A stretch of DNA of 25,808 bases from Acidimicrobiaceae bacterium (lineage in GTDB: Bacteria; Actinomycetota; Acidimicrobiia; Acidimicrobiales; RAAP-2): the NCBI GenBank assembly GCA_003152555.1, contig PMAL01000149.1, positions 35,415 to 61,222 of the forward strand. Reading direction: 5' to 3'. A program made the position numbers and the translations under genes. Shown piece after piece: positions 14,177-21,643 of the stretch (its first letter is position 1; the number at the start of each line of letters is the position of its first letter). The notes below the pieces were generated by a model. That model saw nothing but the letters and a program-made list of their open reading frames with translations, was not told the DNA's origin and did no database searches.

Positions 14177-15576
14177 TTCAAACTCCTCTGTTCTAAGAAC
14201 CCCAGCAGGTCGCTGCGGGTGAGCACGCCCACCGGATGACCTCCGTCCAGTACCAGCACGCTGGCTGACGTACCGAGTCGCTTAATGAGCTCACTGACAC
14301 TCATGCCCACGCCCACCATCGGCATCGGCGGATCGGCGATTTCTTTGACGCGCAGGTCCAACACCGAGGCGTCACGGGTGGTCACCTCTAAGAGTCCCAG
14401 CTCGCTGAGAGAACCCGACACTTCCTTGGCCGCAAGCGGCAACTCGTCGGTCACGGTGACCAGGAGTTGAGAGACGTCGTTGCCGCGCATGAGGGAGATG
14501 GCGTCGCGCACCAACGTCTCTTCGGTAACGAGCACCAGGTCGGCCATGGCGTCCGGCTTTCGATTGACCTTGGCTTCGAGCACGTCGCCGGCGTCCATTT
14601 CGTTGTGGGGACGTAAGAAACCGAAGTCGCTCATCCACGTGTCATTAAAGATCTTGGACAGGTACCCGCGCCCAGAGTCGGGAATGAGCACCACCACGAC
14701 AGCGTCTTCGGGTAGGGATTCACCGGCTTTCAGTGCGGCCGCGACCGCCGTGCCGCCCGAACCGCCTATCAGGATTCCCTCACGTTGGGTCACCGCGCGC
14801 GCCATCGCGAAGGCGTCGGCGTCGCTCACCGCGATGACTTCGTCCACGAGCGACGGGTCGTAGTTCGCGGGCCAGAAGTCCTCACCCACTCCCTCGGTCA
14901 GGTACGGTCGCCCCGCGCCACCCGAGTACACCGAGCCCGCGGGGTCCGCCGCGATAATTTTGATGATCGGGTTTTGTTCCTTTAGGTAACGACCGACCCC
15001 CGAGATGGTGCCGCCGGTGCCCGCTCCCGCCACGAAGTGCGTCACGTGACCCTTGGTCTGAGCCCAGATCTCGGGACCCGTCGTCTCGTAGTGGGCTCGC
15101 GGATTATGCGGGTTCGAATATTGATCGGGCCTAAAGGAGTTGGGTGTCTCCTTGGTCAGTCGCTCAGCGGTCGAGTAGTACGAATCGGGATGCTCGGGCG
15201 CCACTGCCGTTGGACAGACGACAACTTCGGCGCCGTAGGCGCGCAGCAAGTCAATCTTTTCCGGTGCCATCTTGTCGCTCATCACGAAGATGCACTTGTA
15301 GCCCCGCTGGGCCGCCACGATGGCCAGACCGACGCCAGTGTTGCCACTCGTTGGTTCAATGATGGTCGATCCGGGTCCGAGCAGACCGTCACGCTCGGCC
15401 GCCGTGACCATGGTGAGCGCCGGGCGGTCCTTCGAACTACCGCCGGGATTGGTCGTTTCGAGTTTGGCAATGAGGTCACACTTGAGACCGGCGCCAATTC
15501 TGGCCAGGCGAACCATTGGCGTATTGCCAATGAGTTCAAGAGGGCTCTCCGCGACATCCATATCGGTGTGCTTCAT
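14173..15576 (-). CDS. cbs: Cystathionine beta-synthase with paired CBS domains
   Basis: The enzyme condenses homocysteine with serine (or acetylserine) to cystathionine. It is a fold-type II PLP protein of 467 residues. The catalytic part covers about 1-325: Lys49 in NPGGSSKDR, EPTSGNTG at 74-81, and the phosphate-cradle GTGGT at 186-190. Two CBS domains follow (about 335-395 and 410-467), the second with DGGHPVGVLTRSDLLGFLE; in homologues they bind adenosyl compounds and regulate activity or stability. The haem-binding amino extension of animal CBS is absent. It is the first gene of a two-gene transsulfuration operon with the CGS gene. The start region has two ATGs (15576, 15561). The first is used here; no strong promoter or ribosome binding site decides it. 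Confidence 0.94.
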   Translation of the reverse strand: MKHTDMDVAESPLELIGNTPMVRLARIGAGLKCDLIAKLETTNPGGSSKDRPALTMVTAAERDGLLGPGSTIIEPTSGNTGVGLAIVAAQRGYKCIFVMSDKMAPEKIDLLRAYGAEVVVCPTAVAPEHPDSYYSTAERLTKETPNSFRPDQYSNPHNPRAHYETTGPEIWAQTKGHVTHFVAGAGTGGTISGVGRYLKEQNPIIKIIAADPAGSVYSGGAGRPYLTEGVGEDFWPANYDPSLVDEVIAVSDADAFAMARAVTQREGILIGGSGGTAVAAALKAGESLPEDAVVVVLIPDSGRGYLSKIFNDTWMSDFGFLRPHNEMDAGDVLEAKVNRKPDAMADLVLVTEETLVRDAISLMRGNDVSQLLVTVTDELPLAAKEVSGSLSELGLLEVTTRDASVLDLRVKEIADPPMPMVGVGMSVSELIKRLGTSASVLVLDGGHPVGVLTRSDLLGFLEQRSLK

Positions 15577-15734
15577 GGGGATCGTTTCTACTAGCGCTTT
15601 TGGCGTCGACGCGATACAGGACTTCTCAATTCATTCTAAAGGTCCGTCTACGGGCCCTTGAAGAGGGTGGATCCTAGGAAAAATCCTTGTACGTGCCCGC
15701 CGCCGTAACGTTCGCGAGCGAGCCTCTTCTTGGT
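15577..15734. other. Intergenic region upstream of the CBS operon
   Basis: This 158-nt gap lies between the GNAT stop and the CBS start. It holds an imperfect hairpin (AAGG ... CCTT with an inner CCG/CGG) around 15640-15661 and a GGAT ... ATCC repeat around 15669-15686. Either might end the GNAT transcript, but neither is a clear intrinsic terminator. No ORF or RNA gene is recognised. Confidence 0.3.
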
Positions 15735-16292
15735 TCACGCCTCGGCGTTTGAAAGATCAAGTCGGTAGAGGACGTGACGGCGTTGATCCCAGTCAGGCAG
15801 CGTTGGGTGATCAAAATCACCCTTCTCATCGTGGACGAAACCCAACTTTTCCATCACTCTGCGTGAACGGACGTTTCGAACGGTCGTGATGCTGACCAAC
15901 TCTCCGCCGGGGGGCTGCACATTGTCCTTCGCCCACGCCAACACCGCGAGTGCACCTTCGGTGGCGTATCCCCGACCCCAGGCGTCAAAGCACAGCCGCC
16001 AGCCAATTTCAATGGCCGGCCCGAATGGCGCCTCCCAAGTCGGGACCGAGAGTCCAATGAAGCCAATGAAGTCCCTGGTGGCCCGAACTTCCACGGCCCA
16101 GAAGCCAAATCCCCGCTCCCAACCGGCGATCGCACGATCAACGAATGCGTCGGAGTCCTCTCTGGTGATGAGACCGGGGAAATGCTCCGTGACCCGAGGG
16201 TCGCCGTTGAGCTCGGCAAAGGGTTCGCGATCTTCCTCGTGCCACTCTCGAAGTTTCAGGCGCTCGGTTTCGATGACGGGAACGGTGTGCAC
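15735..16292 (-). CDS. GNAT acetyltransferase, RimJ/RimL type
   Basis: The 185-residue protein begins with VIETERLKLREW, the classic start of the RimJ/RimL-like GNAT group. It carries GFWAVEVRATRDFIGFIGL in the middle, IEIGWRLCFDAWGRGYATEG with the acetyl-CoA loop WGRGYA (about 112-117), and TTVRNVRSRRVMEKLGF at the carboxy side. Members modify protein amino termini or small molecules, and nothing here fixes the substrate. GTG 16292 is chosen because CATAAT lies 6 nt upstream. It is a single-gene unit. Confidence 0.92.
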   Translation of the reverse strand: MHTVPVIETERLKLREWHEEDREPFAELNGDPRVTEHFPGLITREDSDAFVDRAIAGWERGFGFWAVEVRATRDFIGFIGLSVPTWEAPFGPAIEIGWRLCFDAWGRGYATEGALAVLAWAKDNVQPPGGELVSITTVRNVRSRRVMEKLGFVHDEKGDFDHPTLPDWDQRRHVLYRLDLSNAEA

Positions 16293-16298
16293 CGTACG

Positions 16299-16304
16299 AT
16301 TATG
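16299..16304 (-). promoter_or_regulatory. -10 element of the GNAT gene at 16292, leaderless
   Basis: CATAAT on the minus strand with a 6-nt spacer to the GTG start. Confidence 0.55.
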
Positions 16305-16324
16305 CCCGCTCGCTGCATGACGAC

Positions 16325-16924
16325 TCAGACTTTGCTCAACGGCACACCGGAATAGTTGGTCTCACGACGCAGCGACCTCGTCTTACTGAGCGCAATCACC
16401 ATCCATAGCAGCCCAGCCACGACTTCAATCGCGGCAAACTGGTCGACGTATTGATCGAAGCGTGGCCCCTCCAGAGCGCGCACTAACGCTTCACCGACAA
16501 ACAACAACCCCACTGCGACCACCAGAATTGGCGAGAGTTGCCGCCTCCACCAGGCGCCGAGAGCACCGAACGTCGTGCCACTGAAGATCGCGAGCGCAAA
16601 GTACTTGACGCCACTGAGCGCTGCCAGATGCAGATCGGTAAACCAGCCGTACGGACCGAAGGGCACCACGAAGCTATTGACAAAGTAGAAACCCAGCAGA
16701 CCAAAAAACGTCGCTTCGAGTCCACAGAGCGCACCAAATCCAAGTCGCCGCTTGCCAGCGTACGCCCCGCCCAAAAACCCGAGCAAGAGCCACGGTGACG
16801 CGGCCTCGCCGAGCACGCCCAAAAGTCCGCCACCGTTTCCTTTGAGCAACGATGCCAACGCGCCGACAACGAGGGCGCAAATACCCACCACAAGCACCCG
16901 TTGGGTCTGCTCGTGACTGGCCAT
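16325..16924 (-). CDS. Integral membrane protein of unknown function (DUF6518-like)
   Basis: The 199-residue protein has about six hydrophobic helices. The first (residues 9-27) leads into LLKGNGGGLLGVLGEAASPW, then a helix ending AGKRRLGFGALCG, then long helices around 70-90, 103-123, 133-150 and 165-180. The LLKG ... ASPWLLL opening with the following AGAYAGKR-type turn resembles actinobacterial DUF6518 proteins, but I hold that assignment loosely. There is no catalytic motif. TAGTCT lies exactly 6 nt before the ATG, so it is likely a separate, leaderless transcription unit. Confidence 0.75.
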   Translation of the reverse strand: MASHEQTQRVLVVGICALVVGALASLLKGNGGGLLGVLGEAASPWLLLGFLGGAYAGKRRLGFGALCGLEATFFGLLGFYFVNSFVVPFGPYGWFTDLHLAALSGVKYFALAIFSGTTFGALGAWWRRQLSPILVVAVGLLFVGEALVRALEGPRFDQYVDQFAAIEVVAGLLWMVIALSKTRSLRRETNYSGVPLSKV

Positions 16925-16930
16925 CGACCC

Positions 16931-16936
16931 AGACTA
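16931..16936 (-). promoter_or_regulatory. -10 element of the membrane protein gene at 16924, leaderless
   Basis: TAGTCT on the minus strand, 6 nt before the ATG. Confidence 0.6.
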
Positions 16937-17032
16937 ATGACGTGGCGCAACGCGCGTCCAACAATTGCCAAACTCTGAAGGTCCCCGATCAGTGATTATT
17001 CGACGATCTCGACGGGCACACGCGAATCGGTG

Positions 17033-17698
17033 TTACTCCACCACAAACAAAGCGAATCCGTCGTAGCCCTTACAGCCAACCGTTTGGACTGCGGTGCCCG
17101 ACACGCGCTGATCGCCCTTGACCGTGTCGAGGAATTTACGAATGCCGATGACGCGCTCGTCAGCATTGTGCGGATCAATGACAGCACCTTCACGAACGAC
17201 GTTGTCAGCTACGATCACGGTGCCCGGTCGAGAAAGCTTCAAGGTCAGCGAAAAATACTCGGCGTAACCCTCTTTGTCGGCATCGATGAAGACAAAATCA
17301 AATGGCTCGACGCGCTCGTCGATCATTGAATGAAGCGACGCAGCGGCGGGGCCGGTGCGAATTTCGACCAATGGACCGAGTCCCGCTCGATCGATGTTGA
17401 TTCGCGCGACGTCCGCGTGGTGCGGCTCTAGTTCGAGGGTTACAAGTTTTCCGTCATCGCCCAGCGCCCGGGCGAGCCAGATCGTGCTGTACCCGCCGAG
17501 CGTGCCAATCTCTAGTATCCGACGGGCCCCTTGAATTGTGGCCAGCAGTTCGAGCAGCTTGCCTTGATTGGGCGCCACGTTGATCTGCGGCAGACCGCCT
17601 GCGGTGCTATCGGCCAGTGCCGCATCGAGGGAAGGGTCCGACGGCGCAAGAATTGAAACCAAGTAGTTGTCGACATTCGTCCAGAGTTCATTGTCCAT
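17033..17698 (-). CDS. SAM-dependent O-methyltransferase, catechol/caffeoyl-CoA type
   Basis: The 221-residue Rossmann methyltransferase belongs to the cation-dependent O-methyltransferase family 3. SAM-binding motif I is ILEIGTLGGYSTIWLARAL at 61-79. The metal-binding segments FVFIDADKEGY (136-145) and VADNVVREG (163-171) carry the conserved Asp139 or Asp141 and Asp165-Asn166. The short segment PNQGKLLELL at 43-52 is also typical. Substrates are usually catechol-like phenols; the natural one here is unknown. The start ATG has CAGACT 6 nt upstream. It appears to be monocistronic. Confidence 0.93.
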   Translation of the reverse strand: MDNELWTNVDNYLVSILAPSDPSLDAALADSTAGGLPQINVAPNQGKLLELLATIQGARRILEIGTLGGYSTIWLARALGDDGKLVTLELEPHHADVARINIDRAGLGPLVEIRTGPAAASLHSMIDERVEPFDFVFIDADKEGYAEYFSLTLKLSRPGTVIVADNVVREGAVIDPHNADERVIGIRKFLDTVKGDQRVSGTAVQTVGCKGYDGFALFVVE

Positions 17699-17704
17699 GT
17701 TCGA

Positions 17705-17710
17705 AGTCTG
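17705..17710 (-). promoter_or_regulatory. -10 element of the O-methyltransferase gene, leaderless
   Basis: CAGACT on the minus strand, 6 nt before the ATG. Confidence 0.5.
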
Positions 17711-17791
17711 TCAGAAACCCAGCGCCAACTCACCTACCGGCCGGCGTTAGACCTCTTCATGTGGATGATCGAACACCATGAATCGACCGAA

Positions 17792-18412
17792 TTAATTGCT
17801 GATTCGGATGCTCTGTGCCGCCTCGACGACGCCGCCCGTATTAGTCGCCAAGACCAGGAGGTAACCCCATTGATGACGTCGAGGACTGAAGGCTATTTTG
17901 CCTGAATAAACGCCAACCTTCGCATTGGCCCCGATGCTGGTGGCGGGCCCGCTGTAGTGGTGCGCGCCCTTGGTCAGCGCGGTGCCCGGCGTCAGTTTTG
18001 AATCATTGACTTGCATTATGGCGAGGTACTGGGCCGAGGATAACGCGAGCGCCTTAACCACGATGCGCGAACCAACCTGACTATTCGCTCCCGGTGAGAT
18101 GGTGTTTATGATAGGAGACGTTACGGAGACGACGTACCACGCGCCATCACTTTTCCTCAAATGGATGTAGGACCCAAACGTCCGGGCGCTGGCCACCACG
18201 CCGACGACGTCGCCACTCGCGAGATATTGATCCTTTCGTTCAAAACCCATCAGCACTCCAAAGGCCCTGGCGGCCGCCATCGACGTTGTGTAGGAACTCG
18301 TTCGAAAAGGAAATATTGCGTTCGCTGGCCTCAACGATGCCGCTCCCGCTTGACTACTTAATGCCAATGCCAGAGGCGGGATCAGAAGGAACACCGCGAA
18401 TCTGCGCCACAT
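17792..18412 (-). CDS. Secreted protein with a possible Gmad2-like immunoglobulin domain
   Basis: The 206-residue protein starts with MWRRFAVFLLIPPLALALSS, a Sec signal peptide with a likely cleavage after the following AGA/ASL region (about residue 25). A middle region (about 40-95) is of unknown type. Residues about 98-205 (from VTSPIINTISPGANSQVG to the end) look like a beta-sandwich. The opening VTSP, a central Gly/Pro turn and the final QSIRIS strand recall the Gmad2 immunoglobulin-like domain of spore-germination-type proteins, but this is only a pattern match. It is expected outside the cell. TTAACT lies 6 nt before the ATG, a weaker -10 than most here. Confidence 0.7.
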   Translation of the reverse strand: MWRRFAVFLLIPPLALALSSQAGAASLRPANAIFPFRTSSYTTSMAAARAFGVLMGFERKDQYLASGDVVGVVASARTFGSYIHLRKSDGAWYVVSVTSPIINTISPGANSQVGSRIVVKALALSSAQYLAIMQVNDSKLTPGTALTKGAHHYSGPATSIGANAKVGVYSGKIAFSPRRHQWGYLLVLATNTGGVVEAAQSIRISN

Positions 18413-18418
18413 ACTAAG

Positions 18419-18424
18419 AGTTAA
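18419..18424 (-). promoter_or_regulatory. Possible -10 element of the secreted-protein gene
   Basis: TTAACT on the minus strand with a 6-nt spacer. It departs from TAnnnT, and other alignments shifted by one base are possible. Confidence 0.35.
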
Positions 18425-18490
18425 CTACATGGGTTGCGCCGGTCCATTTAGCGTCGTCACGCAGCGGCGGCTGAACATAGTGTGAATTCT

Positions 18491-18545
18491 TAGGTTCAAT
18501 CACTTCTCACACGAAGGAGTCCGCGTGGCTGACATTAATGAGTGA
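18491..18545 (+). promoter_or_regulatory. Leader of the VOC gene with a six-codon mini-ORF
   Basis: TAGGTT (18491-18496) is a likely -10. AAGGAG (18514-18519), the best Shine-Dalgarno in the window, sits 5 nt before a GTG (18525) that opens a six-codon ORF ending in TGA at 18543-18545. The VOC ATG (18538) is inside this mini-ORF in another frame, so reinitiation or a frameshift would be needed for efficient translation. Confidence 0.5.
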
Positions 18546-18891
18546 CTCTCCGGTGACTGCGGTGATGTTCTTTGTTGACGAGCCCGAGGCGGTGGCATTG
18601 TGGTGGGCCCCCAACCTCGGCGACGGCGCTGACGTCATCGCCGAGGGTGATTTCTACTACTTCGAAGCGGGCGCCATCGAGTTCGGTTTTCATCCGAACG
18701 AAGACGGGCGCAACCCCGCTGGCGCGAGTCCCGTGCTGTATCTATCGGTCCCGGACCTCGAGCAGAAACGTCTCGCGCTGCTGGAGCGAGGTTGCGTGAT
18801 GCACCGCGGACCGCTCCGTGTAAATGCGGATCGCCAAATCTGTCAGATGATCGATCCGTTTGACAACACGTTCGGACTCGAAGGTCCGTGA
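18538..18891 (+). CDS. VOC family protein, start context unusual
   Basis: The 117-residue single-module VOC protein has VTAVMFFVDEPEAVALWWA at the amino terminus, FYYFEAGAIEFGFHPNEDG in the middle, PVLYLSVPDLEQKRLALLER as the second-module helix and DPFDNTFGLEGP at the end, as in glyoxalase-like proteins. It is not closely related to the two paralogous VOC proteins at 12998 and 22860. The ATG at 18538 has no ribosome binding site at the right distance. The strong AAGGAG instead serves a GTG at 18525 in a different frame. An original start at that GTG followed by a one-base shift is possible. It converges on the CoA-transferase gene with 28 nt between stops. Confidence 0.82.
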   Translation: MSDSPVTAVMFFVDEPEAVALWWAPNLGDGADVIAEGDFYYFEAGAIEFGFHPNEDGRNPAGASPVLYLSVPDLEQKRLALLERGCVMHRGPLRVNADRQICQMIDPFDNTFGLEGP

Positions 18892-18919
18892 GTGCCGGCG
18901 ACCTCAACTCCCGGTTGAA

Positions 18920-20344
18920 TTATTTCGAGCCCGACCCGCTCCACATTGGCTCGTCCGAACCGAGCGCGTGTGCCGGAATCGTCCAGTGCAGCGGCGCGCC
19001 ATCGACTTCGAGTGGAGGCGCCAATCGCCGGGCGTCTCCCCAGGAGGTGTGCTCGATTGGGCCAGTCGCTTCGGGAACATCGATCGTGCTTTCTAAGGAC
19101 TTGGCGCCGCCGTCAGCAGTCGTGATGAGAAGTTCCGCCACGCGTGCCAACGACGTCCGCCAGTGGCTTCCTACGCCTTCGGTCGCTCGCAGCGAGAGAC
19201 CGGTGATCGCCGACGCCGCCATCAAGTAGCCCGTCGCGTGATCGAGTGCCTGCACGGGAAGGGGGACTGGCTTGTCGGCGCGCGCGGCGACCCGTCCCGC
19301 GTCAGCGATGCCTGAGCTCATTTGCACGAGACTGTCGAACCCGCGACGATTCCGCCACGGCCCCGTCCACCCGTACGCGTCGAGGCTGACGTCAACGAGC
19401 CCGGGGCGTACGGTGTCGCGAATGTCACTGCCGAGTCCCAAACGGTCGAGGGCGTCGGCCCGGTATCCGTGGACGAGCACGTCAGTCGTAGACAGCAATT
19501 CCAAGAATCGTTCGAGACCGTCGGGACTGCGTAGGTCCAGACGCGCGCACCGTTTTCCTAATCCGACCTCCGGAATTACCGCCGGCTCGTCCCAGTCGGG
19601 TGAATCAATCCTGAGTACCTCGGCACCCCAGCCCGCCAGCAACCTCGTCGCCACGGGACCGGCCAACACCCGAGTCAAATCGAGGACCCGGACGCGCTCG
19701 AGTGGGCGATCGTGACTAGCGATTGTCGTCGCGCGCTCATCTGCCTTGGTTGAACGTTCGACCGACACCAAGGGCTCTCTGGCGACGAGTTGACCTTGCG
19801 GGTGTTCACGCCACTGCGCCACGGTGCGCATGGCGGCGGCGGCACCCCCTTCACTCACCACCGCAATTTCTAGATCCTGCGCCGACCACGCGACGGCTGC
19901 CTGCGACACCGCCTCGTGGTCGCCAGACACACCGAGCACCTCAAGAATGACGGCGCGGTGATGGGGTGCGTTGGCGTGCAGCTTGATCCACCCGTCACTA
20001 CAGAGATAGTCCCCCGACACGCTGTCCCACGGCGCCGGCATTTTCCAGCCCTGCGGTCGAATTGAATGCCCAAACCACGCGGAGGCGAGGTCCCTGTTGA
20101 CACGCACCGGGCGAAGCGAATCGCCATTGATCGCCGCCAGCGCCGACAGTGCGCAACCGGCAACTCCGATGGAGGCTTGCGCCAAATCACTGACCGCAAA
20201 GACCGACGGCAGCGAACCTCCAGCACTCAGTTCTACCGCGGGAGTAGGCGACGCAATGCCTAGGGCCCTAAGGAACGTCGTCAGAAGGGTACGAGTCGAG
20301 TCCGTCATAACGTCGTCCATTATTTCATTTGAACGTTGCCCCAC
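18920..20344 (-). CDS. CaiB/BaiF family III CoA-transferase, permuted-looking
   Basis: The enzyme moves CoA between acyl groups. In the 474 residues the standard Rossmann half begins only near residue 217: VRVLDLTRVLAGPVATRLLA, AEVLRIDSPDWDEP, LDLRSP, then the catalytic Asp337 in RRGFDSLVQMSSGIA. Residues about 50-140 contain the segment normally found in the small domain of this family (WDSVSGDYLCSDGWIKLHAN, then PHHR), so the order of the parts looks swapped or the protein is a fusion. Similar long forms are known among actinobacterial CoA-transferases. The substrate is unknown. GTG 20344 is preferred because TAGGGC lies 6 nt upstream; ATGs at 20320 and 20308 are alternatives. Confidence 0.88.
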   Translation of the reverse strand: MGQRSNEIMDDVMTDSTRTLLTTFLRALGIASPTPAVELSAGGSLPSVFAVSDLAQASIGVAGCALSALAAINGDSLRPVRVNRDLASAWFGHSIRPQGWKMPAPWDSVSGDYLCSDGWIKLHANAPHHRAVILEVLGVSGDHEAVSQAAVAWSAQDLEIAVVSEGGAAAAMRTVAQWREHPQGQLVAREPLVSVERSTKADERATTIASHDRPLERVRVLDLTRVLAGPVATRLLAGWGAEVLRIDSPDWDEPAVIPEVGLGKRCARLDLRSPDGLERFLELLSTTDVLVHGYRADALDRLGLGSDIRDTVRPGLVDVSLDAYGWTGPWRNRRGFDSLVQMSSGIADAGRVAARADKPVPLPVQALDHATGYLMAASAITGLSLRATEGVGSHWRTSLARVAELLITTADGGAKSLESTIDVPEATGPIEHTSWGDARRLAPPLEVDGAPLHWTIPAHALGSDEPMWSGSGSK

Positions 20345-20350
20345 GACGGA

Positions 20351-20356
20351 GCCCTA
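20351..20356 (-). promoter_or_regulatory. Possible -10 element of the CoA-transferase gene, leaderless
   Basis: TAGGGC on the minus strand, 6-nt spacer to GTG 20344. The last base differs from TAnnnT. Confidence 0.4.
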
Positions 20357-20413
20357 CGAGTGCCAGCTACAACTGACGCCCACGCGTGGTGATGGTTGTT
20401 TTCAACGCGCTGG

Positions 20414-20923
20414 TCAGTCGCCCGTTTCTCCGTCGATCACCTCGCGAAGCAAGTCGGCGTGGCCACAGTGACGCGCGTACTCCTCAATCATGTGCACCGC
20501 GATGAATCGAAGATTGATTGGCTTGTCGGTATTTACGCCGAGCGTTTCGAGGCTCCTGCCAGCGGTCAGCGCGTTAGATTGAGCCACGCACTCGAGAAAT
20601 TTCTCGCCCACCGCCTCGCCGGGACTTCCAGATGGTTTATTGAAGTCATCGCCGACCATCTCTGGGTCGTAGGCGTACGTCACGGGCACGCCCGCGAAGA
20701 CGTGGCCGAACCACCACACCTCGACGTCGGACATATGACGAAGCAGTCCCAGCAAGGAGAGGTTTGATGGCGGGACCGAGCGTCGGGCCAATTGCTCGTC
20801 GTCGAGGCCCGAACATTTGAGCAGGAGGGTGGCTCGGTAGTAGTCCAGCATCCCCCAAAGGGACTCAGCTTCATCGGCGGTTCTTGAATGTTCAATTCGT
20901 TCGGGTCGCTCTATTGGCGTCAT
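20414..20923 (-). CDS. DUF664/DinB-family protein, possible thiol-dependent transferase
   Basis: This 169-residue four-helix DinB-fold protein matches DUF664. It has ESLWGMLDYYRATLLLKCSG at the first helix, LLRHMSDVEVWWFGHVFAG (His at the first metal position) and MIEEYARHCGHADLLREVID near the end, with two more His. Family members are metal-dependent and some are described as mycothiol or bacillithiol S-transferases; the actual reaction here is unknown. The frame is open to 20980, but ATG 20923 is chosen. TACTGT lies 7 nt before it, while the ATG at 20929 would sit almost on the -10. The ATG gives the amino terminus MTPIERPERIE. Confidence 0.88.
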   Translation of the reverse strand: MTPIERPERIEHSRTADEAESLWGMLDYYRATLLLKCSGLDDEQLARRSVPPSNLSLLGLLRHMSDVEVWWFGHVFAGVPVTYAYDPEMVGDDFNKPSGSPGEAVGEKFLECVAQSNALTAGRSLETLGVNTDKPINLRFIAVHMIEEYARHCGHADLLREVIDGETGD

Positions 20924-20930
20924 TGTCATC

Positions 20931-20936
20931 ACAGTA
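20931..20936 (-). promoter_or_regulatory. -10 element of the DUF664 gene, leaderless
   Basis: TACTGT on the minus strand, 7 nt before ATG 20923. It helps to decide that start. Confidence 0.55.
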
Positions 20937-21051
20937 CTCGCGACACGACTTTGACTTTCACGACTAGACGCGGCGGACACGACGTCCAGCTTTTAACCTG
21001 TGGCACTTGAAGTCAAGGCGCCGTTGATTGCTCTTGGTACCGACCATGCCG

Positions 21052-21057
21052 TAGATT
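21052..21057 (+). promoter_or_regulatory. -10 element of the DinB gene, leaderless
   Basis: TAGATT with a 6-nt spacer to ATG 21064 and no ribosome binding site. Confidence 0.6.
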
Positions 21058-21063
21058 CTCGCT

Positions 21064-21585
21064 ATGTCAATCACCCCCGACAACAAAGACTGGACCTGGG
21101 TATTGGATCGGCCCTGTGACGAATGCGGATTCGACAGTGGCGACTACTCGCGAGAGGACGTGTCGTCGAACATTCGCGCGAACCTGGTTGAGTGGCACCA
21201 CCAACTCACGCGTGATGACGTGAAGGTCCGACCGAACGCGACGCAATGGTCAGTGCTCGAATACACCTGTCACGTCCGCGACGTGTACCGGATCTTCTGC
21301 GAACGAATCACGTTGATGCGTCACGGAGACAATCCCACGTTCGCCAATTCGGATCAAGACCAAACAGCCATTGATGACAGCTACGCGTCACAGGACCCAG
21401 CCGTCGTCGCCTCCGAGCTCTCAATCGCCGCCGAGACGCTCGCGCAGTTGCTCGACGCGGTACAGGACAATGAATGGGCGCGCCGTGGAACGCGTTCTAA
21501 CAGCAGTCAGTTCACGATTGAGAGCATCAGCATCTACATGATGCATGACTCGATCCACCACCTCTGGGACGTCACGTCGGCATAG
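21064..21585 (+). CDS. DinB-family (DinB_2) protein
   Basis: The 173-residue protein starts with WVLDRPCDECGFDSGDYSRE, a Cys pair often seen in this actinobacterial group. It then has QWSVLEYTCHVRDVYRIFCE with the first metal-ligand His, and YMMHDSIHHLWDV at the carboxy end with the remaining His residues. The three-His arrangement suits a DinB-fold metalloprotein. The function is unknown; thiol-dependent transferase activity is the usual guess for the fold. ATG 21064 follows TAGATT by 6 nt. It is divergent from the DUF664 gene (140 nt between starts), so two different DinB-fold genes lie back to back. Confidence 0.88.
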   Translation: MSITPDNKDWTWVLDRPCDECGFDSGDYSREDVSSNIRANLVEWHHQLTRDDVKVRPNATQWSVLEYTCHVRDVYRIFCERITLMRHGDNPTFANSDQDQTAIDDSYASQDPAVVASELSIAAETLAQLLDAVQDNEWARRGTRSNSSQFTIESISIYMMHDSIHHLWDVTSA

Positions 21586-21643
21586 GCACACAGCCTTTGG
21601 CGCGGAGGTCATCGCCGCCGTCAGCGTACGGAGATGGCGTTGC

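Noticed and set aside
15640..15686. Intrinsic terminator between the GNAT gene and CBS
   Set aside because: The stems are short or imperfect and no T-run follows; listed only as a low-confidence note for the intergenic region.
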